64,000 nucleotides of DNA from Pyrinomonadaceae bacterium (GTDB lineage Bacteria > Acidobacteriota > Blastocatellia > Pyrinomonadales > Pyrinomonadaceae). The stretch lies in assembly GCA_022843305.1 (NCBI GenBank), contig JALHNX010000002.1:1-64000 (forward strand), given 5' to 3'. The notes beneath the pieces were generated by a model that made no database searches, was not told where the DNA came from, and saw only the letters and a program-made list of their open reading frames with translations. Below are positions 28,134 to 37,220 of this stretch, piece by piece (the first letter of the stretch is position 1; every line of letters begins with the position of its first letter). A program made the translations under genes and the position numbers.

Positions 28134-28994
28134 TTATTCGACAAAATCCACTTCGACATGGTTTTTGATAATCCCTTTATCGAAGCCTTCCTGCAGAAGA
28201 CGCTTGACGCCTTCTTTGCCGCGTTCGCCGTAATCCAAAGTCAGGTCGTTAACCCACATCGCGACGAAACGGTCGGCGAGTTCGGGCGGCATATCGCGGG
28301 CAAACTGCATCGCGTAGGCAAGCGCGTCTTCGCGGTTTTCCATCGAATAGACGATTGAGCGGTGAAGATGCTTTGAAATCTGCCGCATCAAATCTTCGCC
28401 CAGCTCGCGCCGGATCGCGTTTCCGCCCATCGGCAGCGGCAAACCCGTGCGCTCGTGCCACCATTCGCCGAGGTCGAGAACTTTGCTCAAGCCCATCTGT
28501 TTGTAGAAAAGCTGTCCTTCATGAATCAGGAGTCCGGCATCGGCTTTGCCTTTTTGAACGTAATCAATGATTTCGTCAAACGGCACGACCGTATATTCAA
28601 AATCCTGATTATAGATTCTCAGCGCGAGAAAAGCGCTCGTCAATTCGCCCGGAATGGCGATTTTTAAGTTCGGGATGTCTTCGGGTTTATATTGTTCCTT
28701 TGAAACGAGAATCGGACCGTATTTATCGCCGATGCTCGCGCCGTGCGGCAAAAGCGCGTATTTATCCGAAATATATGCGTAAGCGTGAAAGCTGACGGCG
28801 GTTACGTCATAAACTCCGTTTTTTGCGTCCTCGTTCAGCGTTTGAATGTCTTTTAAGGCGTGTACAAATTTTAATCCTTCGGTTTCGAGCTTGTTCGTTG
28901 CCAATCCGTAAAACATAAATGCGTCGTCGGAATCGGGTGAGTGAGCAACGGTAATTGTTCTAATTTCGGGCTTTACTTCAGTTTTTGCGTCCAT
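28134..28994 (-). CDS. mqnD: MqnD-type 1,4-dihydroxy-6-naphthoate synthase (futalosine menaquinone pathway)
   Basis: [86 protein letters not shown]. Confidence 0.82.
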   Translation of the reverse strand: MDAKTEVKPEIRTITVAHSPDSDDAFMFYGLATNKLETEGLKFVHALKDIQTLNEDAKNGVYDVTAVSFHAYAYISDKYALLPHGASIGDKYGPILVSKEQYKPEDIPNLKIAIPGELTSAFLALRIYNQDFEYTVVPFDEIIDYVQKGKADAGLLIHEGQLFYKQMGLSKVLDLGEWWHERTGLPLPMGGNAIRRELGEDLMRQISKHLHRSIVYSMENREDALAYAMQFARDMPPELADRFVAMWVNDLTLDYGERGKEGVKRLLQEGFDKGIIKNHVEVDFVE

Positions 28995-29751
28995 ATAATA
29001 ATCGGGTGTAAAAAATATTCGTGCTATATAAAATCTGTATTTTACCGCTTTCGGCGTATTTATCAAAGAGGTGATGAAGTTCGGCAATCATCGGCTCGAA
29101 ACGCGCATCGGTTTCCGACGGCATATAGGACGACGAGAGCAATCTGCCTTTTAACCCGTCAAAATCGAGCGTTTGCACATTTAAGAAGGTTTTCAGGGAA
29201 AATTCGGCTTGAAAAGATTTTTCAAAAATTTCTTTTTCAAGATTGTCGTGGCGCACTTTTTCGTAATCCGTGCCGTATTTTTTCAAAAGCTCTTCATACG
29301 CGCGCAAAAAGTCATTCGTGTCCAATTGCCGTTCGTTCCAGATCAGCGCGGCAAAACCGTCTTCGCGCAAAATCCGCCTGAATTCCGATGGCGTTTTATC
29401 TTTATCAAACCAGTGAAACGCCTGCGCCGCGATGACAAAATCAACCGAATTATCGGGCAAATTAGTGTTTTCGGCAGTTCCTTCGACGCTCGTAAATTGC
29501 GGGAAATCTTTTAAAAATTCTTCCGCCGCTTCGCGCATCGCCGCATTCGGTTCAACGCCGAAAACCGCGTTGCCGTTTTCGAGAAAAATTTTTGCTGAAA
29601 TGCCCGTTCCCGAACCGATGTCGGCAACGACGCTGTTTTCGGTTAAATCCATTTCGTCACGGAAAACTTCCAGAATCTCCTTCGGATAACCGGGACGATA
29701 TTTCACGTAATTTTCGACGCGATTTGAAAATCTTTCGACCGTATTGCTCAT
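28978..29751 (-). CDS. Class I SAM-dependent methyltransferase
   Basis: [40 protein letters not shown]...[14 protein letters not shown]. Confidence 0.88.
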   Translation of the reverse strand: MSNTVERFSNRVENYVKYRPGYPKEILEVFRDEMDLTENSVVADIGSGTGISAKIFLENGNAVFGVEPNAAMREAAEEFLKDFPQFTSVEGTAENTNLPDNSVDFVIAAQAFHWFDKDKTPSEFRRILREDGFAALIWNERQLDTNDFLRAYEELLKKYGTDYEKVRHDNLEKEIFEKSFQAEFSLKTFLNVQTLDFDGLKGRLLSSSYMPSETDARFEPMIAELHHLFDKYAESGKIQILYSTNIFYTRLLYGRKN

Positions 29752-29757
29752 AAAATA

Positions 29758-30426
29758 TTAATCTCCGGCAAGAAAAAACGTCATTTTCCATTTGCCGTTT
29801 TTCTTCTCAAAACCGGCGCGGTAATCAATCGGACTGCGGACGAATTCGGCTTTGACAAATCCTTTCTTGCCGCCGAGAGTTTTGATTTCATACCAATCGT
29901 CTTTTTCGGCATTACTTTTATCTTTAATGCTGTTCGTGATTTCAACGATATTGTAAGAAAGTTTTCCGACAACCGCCGCATTCATTTCGGGCTTTTCGCG
30001 CAGATTTACGTTGTTTCCGAAAATAATACTGTAGCTGAACGCGTCCAGCTCGTCGGGAAAGCCTTGAAAAGAATATGGCGCGATAAAAAGTTCGGTTTTG
30101 CCGCCGCCTTCCCTGAAAAATTTCCCGCCGTTCGTGATAACCGGCAGAAATTCGCTCCAGAATTTACTTTTTGAACTTTCGATTTTCCACGATTTCTTAA
30201 ATTCCGCAATTCCGTCATTGCCGCCGAAGCTGTTTTTTATATCCTTATCAACGACGCTCAAAATATATTTCGCATCGCGCCGTTTCGCCGCCGCGATCAA
30301 TTTCGTCCGAAACGCAAGAAACGACGCATCTTTTTTCGCTTCGTCAACAGGTTTAACGTAGCGTTCCTGCGCCGAAATTCCGATAAATCCAACGAAAATA
30401 AAACAGCAAAGAAGTAACGTTTTCAT
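29758..30426 (-). CDS. Secreted protein with SH3-like domain
   Basis: Signal peptide MKTLLLCCFIFVGFIGISAQ; NVNLREKPEMNAAVVGKLSYNIVEI...WYEIKTLGGKKGFVKAEFV. Confidence 0.75.
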   Translation of the reverse strand: MKTLLLCCFIFVGFIGISAQERYVKPVDEAKKDASFLAFRTKLIAAAKRRDAKYILSVVDKDIKNSFGGNDGIAEFKKSWKIESSKSKFWSEFLPVITNGGKFFREGGGKTELFIAPYSFQGFPDELDAFSYSIIFGNNVNLREKPEMNAAVVGKLSYNIVEITNSIKDKSNAEKDDWYEIKTLGGKKGFVKAEFVRSPIDYRAGFEKKNGKWKMTFFLAGD

Positions 30427-30455
30427 AGTAATTCTCCTAAAAAATTTATTTTCCC

Positions 30456-31067
30456 TTATGAAACTTCTTCCCCTGTCCACTCGGATTTTTTTGAATGCGG
30501 AATATCGAATTGGTCTAAAATTCGAAAACACAGATGTTCGACCAATTCTTCAATCGTTTTCGGGCGATGATAAAACCCCGGACTGGCGGGCAAAATCCGC
30601 GCTCCGGCACGCGAAAGTTTCAGCATATTTTCGAGATGAATCGAATTATACGGCGTTTCGCGCGGAACGATAACGAGTTTTCTGCCTTCCTTTAAGCAAA
30701 CATCCGCCGCGCGATGAATCAGATTCGCGCCCGCGCCCGAAGCAATCGCGCCGAGCGTTCCCATCGAACACGGCACGATGATCATTCCCGCCTGTTTGTT
30801 TGAACCCGACGAAGGTTTTGCCGCGAGATTGTCGAGCCGCCAGAAGCGTATGATTTTCGAATCTTTCGGCAAACCGAGCCATTCATTGATTTTTTCGGCG
30901 TTCACATCTTTTAAATTCGCGCCCATCTCGACCTGCGCAACCGTTGCCGAAGTTCCCGACATCACCAGATTTATCGTTTCGACCGCGCCGCTCGCCGCCA
31001 GCAGCTGCAAAGTCCGGTAAGCGTAGATCGTCCCCGAAGCCCCCGTGATTCCGACTGTCAATTCCAT
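30456..31067 (-). CDS. ubiX: UbiX family flavin prenyltransferase
   Basis: VGITGASGTIYAYRTLQLL; GMIIVPCSMGTLGAIASGAGANLIHRAADVCLKEGRKLVIVPRETPYNSIHLENMLKLSRAGARILPASPGFYHRPKT. Confidence 0.95.
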   Translation of the reverse strand: MELTVGITGASGTIYAYRTLQLLAASGAVETINLVMSGTSATVAQVEMGANLKDVNAEKINEWLGLPKDSKIIRFWRLDNLAAKPSSGSNKQAGMIIVPCSMGTLGAIASGAGANLIHRAADVCLKEGRKLVIVPRETPYNSIHLENMLKLSRAGARILPASPGFYHRPKTIEELVEHLCFRILDQFDIPHSKKSEWTGEEVS

Positions 31068-31455
31068 ATAAAAATAACTCTACACCGCGCGGAATCTTTC
31101 TGCCAACTTGGATTTGTATGATTTTAACGCAATCGCAGTGAATAAATTTAATTCATTTTTGCCATTTCACATCTTTCGGCTTTTTTGATCCAAAATTACA
31201 AAAAAACGCGCGTTTATTGATGAAAGCGGAATTTTTCCGCACTCGGAAGGAATATAAAAACAAGCGGCACGGATGTTGCTTGAATATCAAGCGGAGTTAG
31301 GTAATGAGTCGGAGAATACTGGAAAACGAGGTTTTACTAAATTTGATGAGCCACAGCGCGGTTTCTTGGGCATTTATAAAACTGTCTGCGGCGAGCAAAT
31401 TCGTTCGCTTGTTTGTCTGACTTTTTGATTTTTTTCATTTGTCTTCTTTAAAGCT

Positions 31456-31485
31456 AAACGGCGATCCACCTCGCCGTTTTTCAAT
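31456..31485 (+). terminator. Orphan terminator-like hairpin upstream of larB
   Basis: AAACGGCGA-TCCACC-TCGCCGTTTTT. Confidence 0.5.
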
Positions 31486-31533
31486 TTTAAAGCGATTTTG
31501 CCGAAAACCCGTTTGAAGGCATAGAATACAAAT

Positions 31534-32289
31534 ATGAATTCAAACGACATTGAAGAGATTTTAAATGCTCATTCAAAAGGAAATCTTTCGACGACCGAAG
31601 CAACCGACCGCCTGAAAAACCTGTCATACGAAAATATCGGCTACGCGCGCGTTGACCACGCGCGCGCCGTCCGGCAAGGTTTTCCCGAAGTAATTTTCGG
31701 GCAAGGGAAAACAAAAGAGCAGATCATCGGAATCTTTGAAAAGCTCGTCGCGCGTTCGCCGAATGTTTTGATAACGCGCACGACGGCGGAAGTTTACGGC
31801 GAAATCCGCAACGTTTTTACTGAAGCAGAATGGCACGCCGACGCGCGAATTATCCGCATTTTTCGTGATAAAACCGAACTCGGCGCGGGCGAAATCGCGA
31901 TCGTCACCGCCGGCACGAGCGATATTCCCGTGGCGGAAGAAGCCGCTCTGACGGCAGAAACGATGGGCAACCGCGTCAAAAGAATCTGGGACGCGGGCGT
32001 TGCCGGAATCCATCGAATCTTATCCGAACGCGAAATTCTGCAAAACTCGCGCGTCGTCGTGGTCGTCGCCGGAATGGAAGGCGCGTTGCCGTCGGTCGTT
32101 GGCGGTTTGGTCAAAGTTCCCGTCATCGCCGTGCCGACTTCGATCGGTTACGGCGCAAGTTTCGGCGGAATCGCCGCGCTTTTGGGAATGCTCAATTCGT
32201 GTGCGTCAAACGTCACGGTCGTCAATATTGACAACGGCTTCGGCGCAGGCTTTGTCGCCGGTTTAGTAAATCGAAAGTTTGAAGAGTAA
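31534..32289 (+). CDS. larB: Nickel pincer cofactor biosynthesis protein LarB
   Basis: [88 protein letters not shown]. Confidence 0.9.
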   Translation: MNSNDIEEILNAHSKGNLSTTEATDRLKNLSYENIGYARVDHARAVRQGFPEVIFGQGKTKEQIIGIFEKLVARSPNVLITRTTAEVYGEIRNVFTEAEWHADARIIRIFRDKTELGAGEIAIVTAGTSDIPVAEEAALTAETMGNRVKRIWDAGVAGIHRILSEREILQNSRVVVVVAGMEGALPSVVGGLVKVPVIAVPTSIGYGASFGGIAALLGMLNSCASNVTVVNIDNGFGAGFVAGLVNRKFEE

Positions 32290-32366
32290 TTGACCACCAA
32301 GCCGCGAAGAACACAAAGAAATTTATATTTAATAACTTTGTGTTCTTCGCGGCTTGGCGGTCAATT
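32288..32366. repeat. Word-type IR, 31-nt arms, abutting larB stop
   Basis: AATTGACCACCAAGCCGCGAAGAACACAAAG (32288-32318) / CTTTGTGTTCTTCGCGGCTTGGCGGTCAATT (32336-32366), 1 mismatch. Confidence 0.95.
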
Positions 32367-32372
32367 AAAAGA

Positions 32373-33806
32373 TCAGGGATTCAGCAGAACGTAAAGTTTA
32401 TCAGCCCAATCGGATTTCGCGCTTCTGAGAATTTCGTACTGCACTGCCGCCGAATCGCGGTCGCCGAGTTTTAAGTATGCGCGACCGAGATTGTAGCGCG
32501 CTTTTCCGAAATCGGGATTATAGCCGACGGCGTTGTTGAAAGATTCGACGGCTTCTTCGGTTTTGCCGAGTTCGAAATAGCTTTCGCCGAGATAATTATA
32601 GGTTTTCGCGTCGGGTTTGTAGGTTTTTAATTGCTCGAAAGCCGCGATCGCGTCAGCGTAGCGTTTTTGTTTGAAATACGCCGCGCCGAGTTGTTCGAAA
32701 GCGCCGGCGTGATCGGGTTTGAGCGCGACGGCGCGTTTGTAGGCGAGAATTTCTTCGTCCGTGCGGTTTAATCTGCCGAGGCTTAAACCTAAAGCATACT
32801 GCGCGTCCGGGTTGTCGTCATCGAGTCTGGTCGCTTGCCGGTAGGCTTCGACCGCCTCTTTGAATTGTCCGAGCGCAAAGCTCGACGCGCCGATATTGAT
32901 AAAAGTTTCCGCCCATTCGGGACGCAGACGCGCGGCTTGTTTCGACGCTTTCAAAGCGTCCTGATGGCGACCGAGCATTCCGTAGGAAAATCCCGCCTGA
33001 TACCACGCTTCGGCGTAATTCGGATCGGTTTCCGCCGCTTTTTCAAAAAACTGCACGGCGCGCGCATAATCGTCGCGTGAAAGATGCGCCAAACCCTGCG
33101 AATAAAAACTCTGTGCGGCGGAACGTTTATTTTTCTGCGTTTCGTTATTGAGCGTCGCAAAAGTTTGCAGTTCGCCGATTTTCATCCGCGCGATGCGCTC
33201 GGACGGCACGGCAAAATTCAAACTTTGCCCTTCCGCCGCCTGCAAAGTGGCGATGCCGATGACCTGCCCGAACATATTGACGACCGGACTTCCGCTCGAA
33301 CCGGGCGAAATCGGCGCGGTGATCTGGATGATCTTGCCGTAACCCGAAATTTCCCGGACGGCGGAAACGATGCCGTTCGAGACCGAACCTTCCAAACCGT
33401 ATGGATTGCCGATCACGACGATTGATTCGCCTTCCTGCGGAACGCGCTGAATGATCGGCAACGGAATCGCCATTCCCGGCGGAACGTCAACCTGCAACAA
33501 AGCCAGATCGCCTTCGCCGTCAATCGCCAAAACGCCTTTGACGGGAAATTTTTTGCCGTTCGCCAGATGAATTTCGGCGCGGCTCGATTTTTCGATGACG
33601 TGACGGTTGGTAATGATCTTGTCGGTCGCAACGAAAAAACCGCTGCCGCGCGAAATCGTATTCCCGCGCGCGTCGAAGGTTTCGATGGCGACCGCCGAAG
33701 GCTTGATGCGTTTGACGAGTTCGGGCAGAAAGTCCTGCGCCGCGCCGAATAACGGGCAAAAGCACAAAATCGTGAACAGGAAAATTATTTTAACGGCAAT
33801 TTTCAT
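32373..33806 (-). CDS. Trypsin-like (S1C/DegP-like) serine protease with C-terminal TPRs
   Basis: GSGFFVATDKIITNRHVI, DGEGDLALLQVD, ITAPISPGSSGSPVVNMFGQVIGIAT; multiple TPRs. Confidence 0.9.
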   Translation of the reverse strand: MKIAVKIIFLFTILCFCPLFGAAQDFLPELVKRIKPSAVAIETFDARGNTISRGSGFFVATDKIITNRHVIEKSSRAEIHLANGKKFPVKGVLAIDGEGDLALLQVDVPPGMAIPLPIIQRVPQEGESIVVIGNPYGLEGSVSNGIVSAVREISGYGKIIQITAPISPGSSGSPVVNMFGQVIGIATLQAAEGQSLNFAVPSERIARMKIGELQTFATLNNETQKNKRSAAQSFYSQGLAHLSRDDYARAVQFFEKAAETDPNYAEAWYQAGFSYGMLGRHQDALKASKQAARLRPEWAETFINIGASSFALGQFKEAVEAYRQATRLDDDNPDAQYALGLSLGRLNRTDEEILAYKRAVALKPDHAGAFEQLGAAYFKQKRYADAIAAFEQLKTYKPDAKTYNYLGESYFELGKTEEAVESFNNAVGYNPDFGKARYNLGRAYLKLGDRDSAAVQYEILRSAKSDWADKLYVLLNP

Positions 33807-33876
33807 TTTTCGGCGCGGTTTCTCTTGGGAATTATAAAGTTTTTATCGAATTCAAACAAATTCTTTCGCACAATAA

Positions 33877-33919
33877 AACGGTATCGCCAAATCAGATGCC
33901 GAGATTTGGCGATACCGTT
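33877..33919. repeat. Perfect 17-bp stem-loop
   Basis: AACGGTATCGCCAAATC (33877-33893) / GATTTGGCGATACCGTT (33903-33919). Confidence 0.9.
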
Positions 33920-33960
33920 GGAAGTTTTATAAATGATGGAAGATTTTACTGGCGAAGAAG

Positions 33961-34034
33961 CAGAAGCCCGCGCGTGAGCAAGGGCGGATAATGTTTCATC
34001 AAGAAATCCGCCCTTGCTCACGCGTGGGCTTCTG
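33961..34034. repeat. Long inverted repeat, 28-nt arms
   Basis: CAGAAGCCCGCGCGTGAGCAAGGGCGGA (33961-33988) / TCCGCCCTTGCTCACGCGTGGGCTTCTG (34007-34034), 1 mismatch. Confidence 0.95.
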
Positions 34035-34048
34035 TTTATTGATTCAAA

Positions 34049-35335
34049 TCACTTTATGATCCCGTTGCCGTCAAGCGCGGTGTAAACGTCCGTGTTGTAA
34101 AGACCGAGCCATTTGTCGGAATCGGGCGTTTTGAAAAGCTCGGCGTAAACCCGTGAATTAAAACTTTCAATTTCGAGCGGTTTGGCGCTTCGTGCGTTGA
34201 GCCATTCGTAAAGTTTCGTGTGAAAAAGAAAATCGTTGCGCGTCGTGTCGAGCGCGACATAATTCGTCAGATTCGACAAAAGGCTCGCAAACTGCGCGTC
34301 GGTCAAACCGGTTTGCCTGTTCTGCCGTTTGATAAAAGCCACGCTCGCGTCATCGAATTTCGTGCCGCCCGCGTAAAGTTTGGCGAGTTTTTTCCAATCG
34401 TCGAGATTGATCTGCGGCTCGAAACGCGAAAAATCGTCGCTGAAATCGCGTAAGATCGAAGCTTCGGTCAACATTTTCGTTACGGCTCGCGGCGCGACTT
34501 CCAAAGCGCCCGTGCCGTCTTTCGGTTCGGTCAGATTAACTTTTGCCGCCGCGACCGAATTGTTGCGGTGGCGGACGATCTCGTTAAACATCGCGCGGCG
34601 ATAACGAAGCATCGCCGTTTCTCTCGGTGCGCCGGTCAAAGCGACGAGCGTTTTGTTGATTTCATTGGATTTTGTGAGATATTTCAAAAAATCCGAAGGC
34701 GCGTAAAGTCCGGGCAAAGCGTCAACAATTTCGCCGTTTTCGTCCAAAATGTAATGAATGCTGTTGCCCGTCAAAGTGCGTTCGAGCTTGCGACCGTCGC
34801 CGAAATCAATCGTCACACGGGGCGCGGGACGAACCGATTTCCAATGCAGAACGTAATTTTCGCGCAGGTATTTTGAAATTTCCGCGTTTGAATAAAGCAA
34901 AGCGCGGAAAAATCTGGAATTCGCGCAGGAGAATTCTTCGTTCAGATTGCCTAAAAGTCTTAAAGATAAAATCGGTTTGTTCGATTTTTCGGCTTCGCTT
35001 TTGGCTTCTTCAAAATCGGTGAACCAGAAAAGATTCGAAGCGTAACTGTCCTTTTGCATCGCCACCGAATCGAGCGCGAACGCGATGCGTTTCCAGTCGT
35101 CGGTCGCTTCGCCCATCGCAGAAAATTTTGCGATTGCGGCGGAATAAGTCTGCACGAGCGCGTCCAACCCGTCTTTGCCCATCGCGCGAAGATTTTTGAC
35201 CGCTTCCGAAGAAACGGCGGAATCGGCGGAAACCGCCATCTGCGCGAGTTTTTCTTTCGACTTTGTTTCCGCAAATACCGAAACGACGGAAAATAAAGCG
35301 ACCAACACGGCAAGCCAAATTGTTTTGATTTTCAT
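34049..35335 (-). CDS. Secreted protein with thioredoxin-like N-terminal region
   Basis: Signal peptide MKIKTIWLAVLVALFSVVSVFAE; FWFTDFEEAKSEAEKSNKPILSLRLLGNLNEEFSCANSRFFRALLYSNAEISKYLRENYVLHW. Confidence 0.6.
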   Translation of the reverse strand: MKIKTIWLAVLVALFSVVSVFAETKSKEKLAQMAVSADSAVSSEAVKNLRAMGKDGLDALVQTYSAAIAKFSAMGEATDDWKRIAFALDSVAMQKDSYASNLFWFTDFEEAKSEAEKSNKPILSLRLLGNLNEEFSCANSRFFRALLYSNAEISKYLRENYVLHWKSVRPAPRVTIDFGDGRKLERTLTGNSIHYILDENGEIVDALPGLYAPSDFLKYLTKSNEINKTLVALTGAPRETAMLRYRRAMFNEIVRHRNNSVAAAKVNLTEPKDGTGALEVAPRAVTKMLTEASILRDFSDDFSRFEPQINLDDWKKLAKLYAGGTKFDDASVAFIKRQNRQTGLTDAQFASLLSNLTNYVALDTTRNDFLFHTKLYEWLNARSAKPLEIESFNSRVYAELFKTPDSDKWLGLYNTDVYTALDGNGIIK

Positions 35336-35437
35336 AATTTCTCCTTCAGGCAGTAAAAGAACGCTTGTTATTTGGAGATTTTGCAAGGATTTTTGGTTGC
35401 TTTCCGGCAGGCTTTCGATTATTTTAGACAAGAAAAA

Positions 35438-35516
35438 GTTCATAGAGTTTATAGAGTTCTTAGAGTTTAAGGATTTTTACTCTAAAAACCCTACGAACTC
35501 TATAAACTCTATGAAC
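35438..35516. repeat. GAGTTTATAGAGTTC word-type IR, 22-nt perfect arms
   Basis: GTTCATAGAGTTTATAGAGTTC (35438-35459) / GAACTCTATAAACTCTATGAAC (35495-35516). Confidence 0.95.
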
Positions 35517-35529
35517 TCTTCTTTGTAAA

Positions 35530-35748
35530 TCGTTATCAGGAATTGCGGCGCGAAGCGACCGTTTTGGCGGGTGAACCGACGAACGCATCCGCAACGCGCA
35601 CGAATGTTTCGAGATCGCCGAACACGTCGGCTGGACGCGGGTTTTCGCATCGCTCGAAAATACCGGGTTCTCGACCGCGATTTTTTTCAACCAGCCGCTC
35701 GATTTCGCCCGCAATCTAAGAGAAAAACTTTTACTGCTAAATGCCTGA
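35530..35748 (+). pseudogene. Frameshifted C-terminal gene remnant
   Basis: RYQELRREATVLAGEP then frameshift to RIRNAHECFEIAEHVGWTRVFASLENTGFSTAIFFNQPLDFARNLREKLLLLNA* (35584-35748); no start codon. Confidence 0.4.
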
Positions 35749-35790
35749 AAGCTAATCTAAATCGCCAAATTGAGTTAGAATAAATTTGGA

Positions 35791-37008
35791 ATGATACAGA
35801 CGCTTTCGATAACCGACAATCCCCTGGAAAAACGCGTTTCGATTACGGAAGGCGAGCATCTGATCGGTGAATTTATCGGCGACGATAAAGGCGCGACGCT
35901 GATCGTTTTCGGAAGCGTTCACGGCAACGAAGCCGCCGGTGCGCTGGCTTTGCAAAAGATTGCCGCCCGTTTGCCGGATTTTGCGCCGAAACTTCGCGGC
36001 AGAGTTTATTTTCTGGCGGGAAACACGCGGGCAATCGCCACCGGCGCAAGATTTATTGATTCGGATCTGAATCGTCATTGGACGACGGAAAATATTAAAA
36101 ATAACCGTCCCGATTCGCCGATCAAAACGAAACGCGCCGAAGACCTCGAACAAACCGAGCTTTCGGCGATTCTCGAAAAAATCCTGCAAACTGCAAAATC
36201 AGAAGTTTACGCGATGGATTTGCATTCGACATCGGCTGACGGCGTGCCGTTTGCGACCGTCGGCGACACGCTTCGCAACCGCGATTTTGCACAAAAATTC
36301 CCCGTTACGATCCTGCTCGGCATCGAAGAACAGCTCGAAGGCACGATTCTCGAATATCTCAACAACGCGGGCGCGGTCACGTTCGGCTACGAAGGCGGAC
36401 AGCATTTTTCGGGAAAAACGCTTCTGACGCATGAAGCATTGGTCTGGCTCGCGCTCGTTCATTCGGGAATTCTCGAAAAAGAAGATTTGCCGGATTTTGA
36501 AAAACACGAAGAATTTTTACGGGAAACGACCGGCAAGCCGCGGATCGTCGAAATCCGCTATCGCCACGCGATTACCGAAGCGGACGAATTTAAGATGGAA
36601 TTCGGGTTCGAGAATTTCCAGCCCGTCCGGCGCGGCGAGCTTCTCGCGCAGCAGAAAAGCGGTGCGATTTATGCCGGTGAAACGGGATTGATCTTGATGC
36701 CGCTTTATCAAAAATTGGGCGAGGACGGATTTTTTCTCGGACGCGAAATCGCGCCGTTCTGGTTAAAACTTTCGGGCGTTTTGCGAAAACTGCGCGTCGG
36801 CAATTTGATGCATCTGCTTCCGGGCGTGAAAAAATCCGCGTATGACGAAGACGTTTTCGAGATCAACACACGCGTCGCCAGATTTTTTCCTTTGCAGATT
36901 TTTCACCTTCTCGGTTTTCGCAAACGCCGGCAGCGCGGCGATAAACTAATCGTCAGCCGACGACGGCACGACACGAAAAGTCCTTTTAAATCAAATTCGC
37001 AGGGATAA
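35791..37008 (+). CDS. Succinylglutamate desuccinylase/aspartoacylase family protein
   Basis: LIVFGSVHGNEAAGALALQKIAARL; FIDSDLNRHW; AMDLHSTSADGVPFATVG. Confidence 0.88.
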   Translation: MIQTLSITDNPLEKRVSITEGEHLIGEFIGDDKGATLIVFGSVHGNEAAGALALQKIAARLPDFAPKLRGRVYFLAGNTRAIATGARFIDSDLNRHWTTENIKNNRPDSPIKTKRAEDLEQTELSAILEKILQTAKSEVYAMDLHSTSADGVPFATVGDTLRNRDFAQKFPVTILLGIEEQLEGTILEYLNNAGAVTFGYEGGQHFSGKTLLTHEALVWLALVHSGILEKEDLPDFEKHEEFLRETTGKPRIVEIRYRHAITEADEFKMEFGFENFQPVRRGELLAQQKSGAIYAGETGLILMPLYQKLGEDGFFLGREIAPFWLKLSGVLRKLRVGNLMHLLPGVKKSAYDEDVFEINTRVARFFPLQIFHLLGFRKRRQRGDKLIVSRRRHDTKSPFKSNSQG

Positions 37009-37023
37009 AAACTGAAGAATTCC

Positions 37024-37105
37024 GCCCGCGAAACACACGAAAAAAACGAAAATAAAAACAGGAACTGAAAATTCTTTTTTCGTTTCTTTCGTGTGTTTCG
37101 CGGGC
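37024..37105. repeat. GCCCRCGAAACACACGAAA-class IR (copy 2)
   Basis: GCCCGCGAAACACACGAAA (37024-37042) / TTTCGTGTGTTTCGCGGGC (37087-37105). Confidence 0.95.
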
Positions 37106-37122
37106 AATCTCTAATCAGTTTT

Positions 37123-37170
37123 AAAAATGCTTCGAAAATGTGATGTAAATCATATTTTTGAAGCATTTTT
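37123..37170. repeat. AT-rich hairpin upstream of GCS2 gene
   Basis: AAAAATGCTTCGAAAATGTGAT...ATCATATTTTTGAAGCATTTTT, imperfect. Confidence 0.5.
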
Positions 37171-37220
37171 TGAGAGATAATATGCTTGAACTAAAATAAA
37201 CTATAAATCGGCAGTAATAG

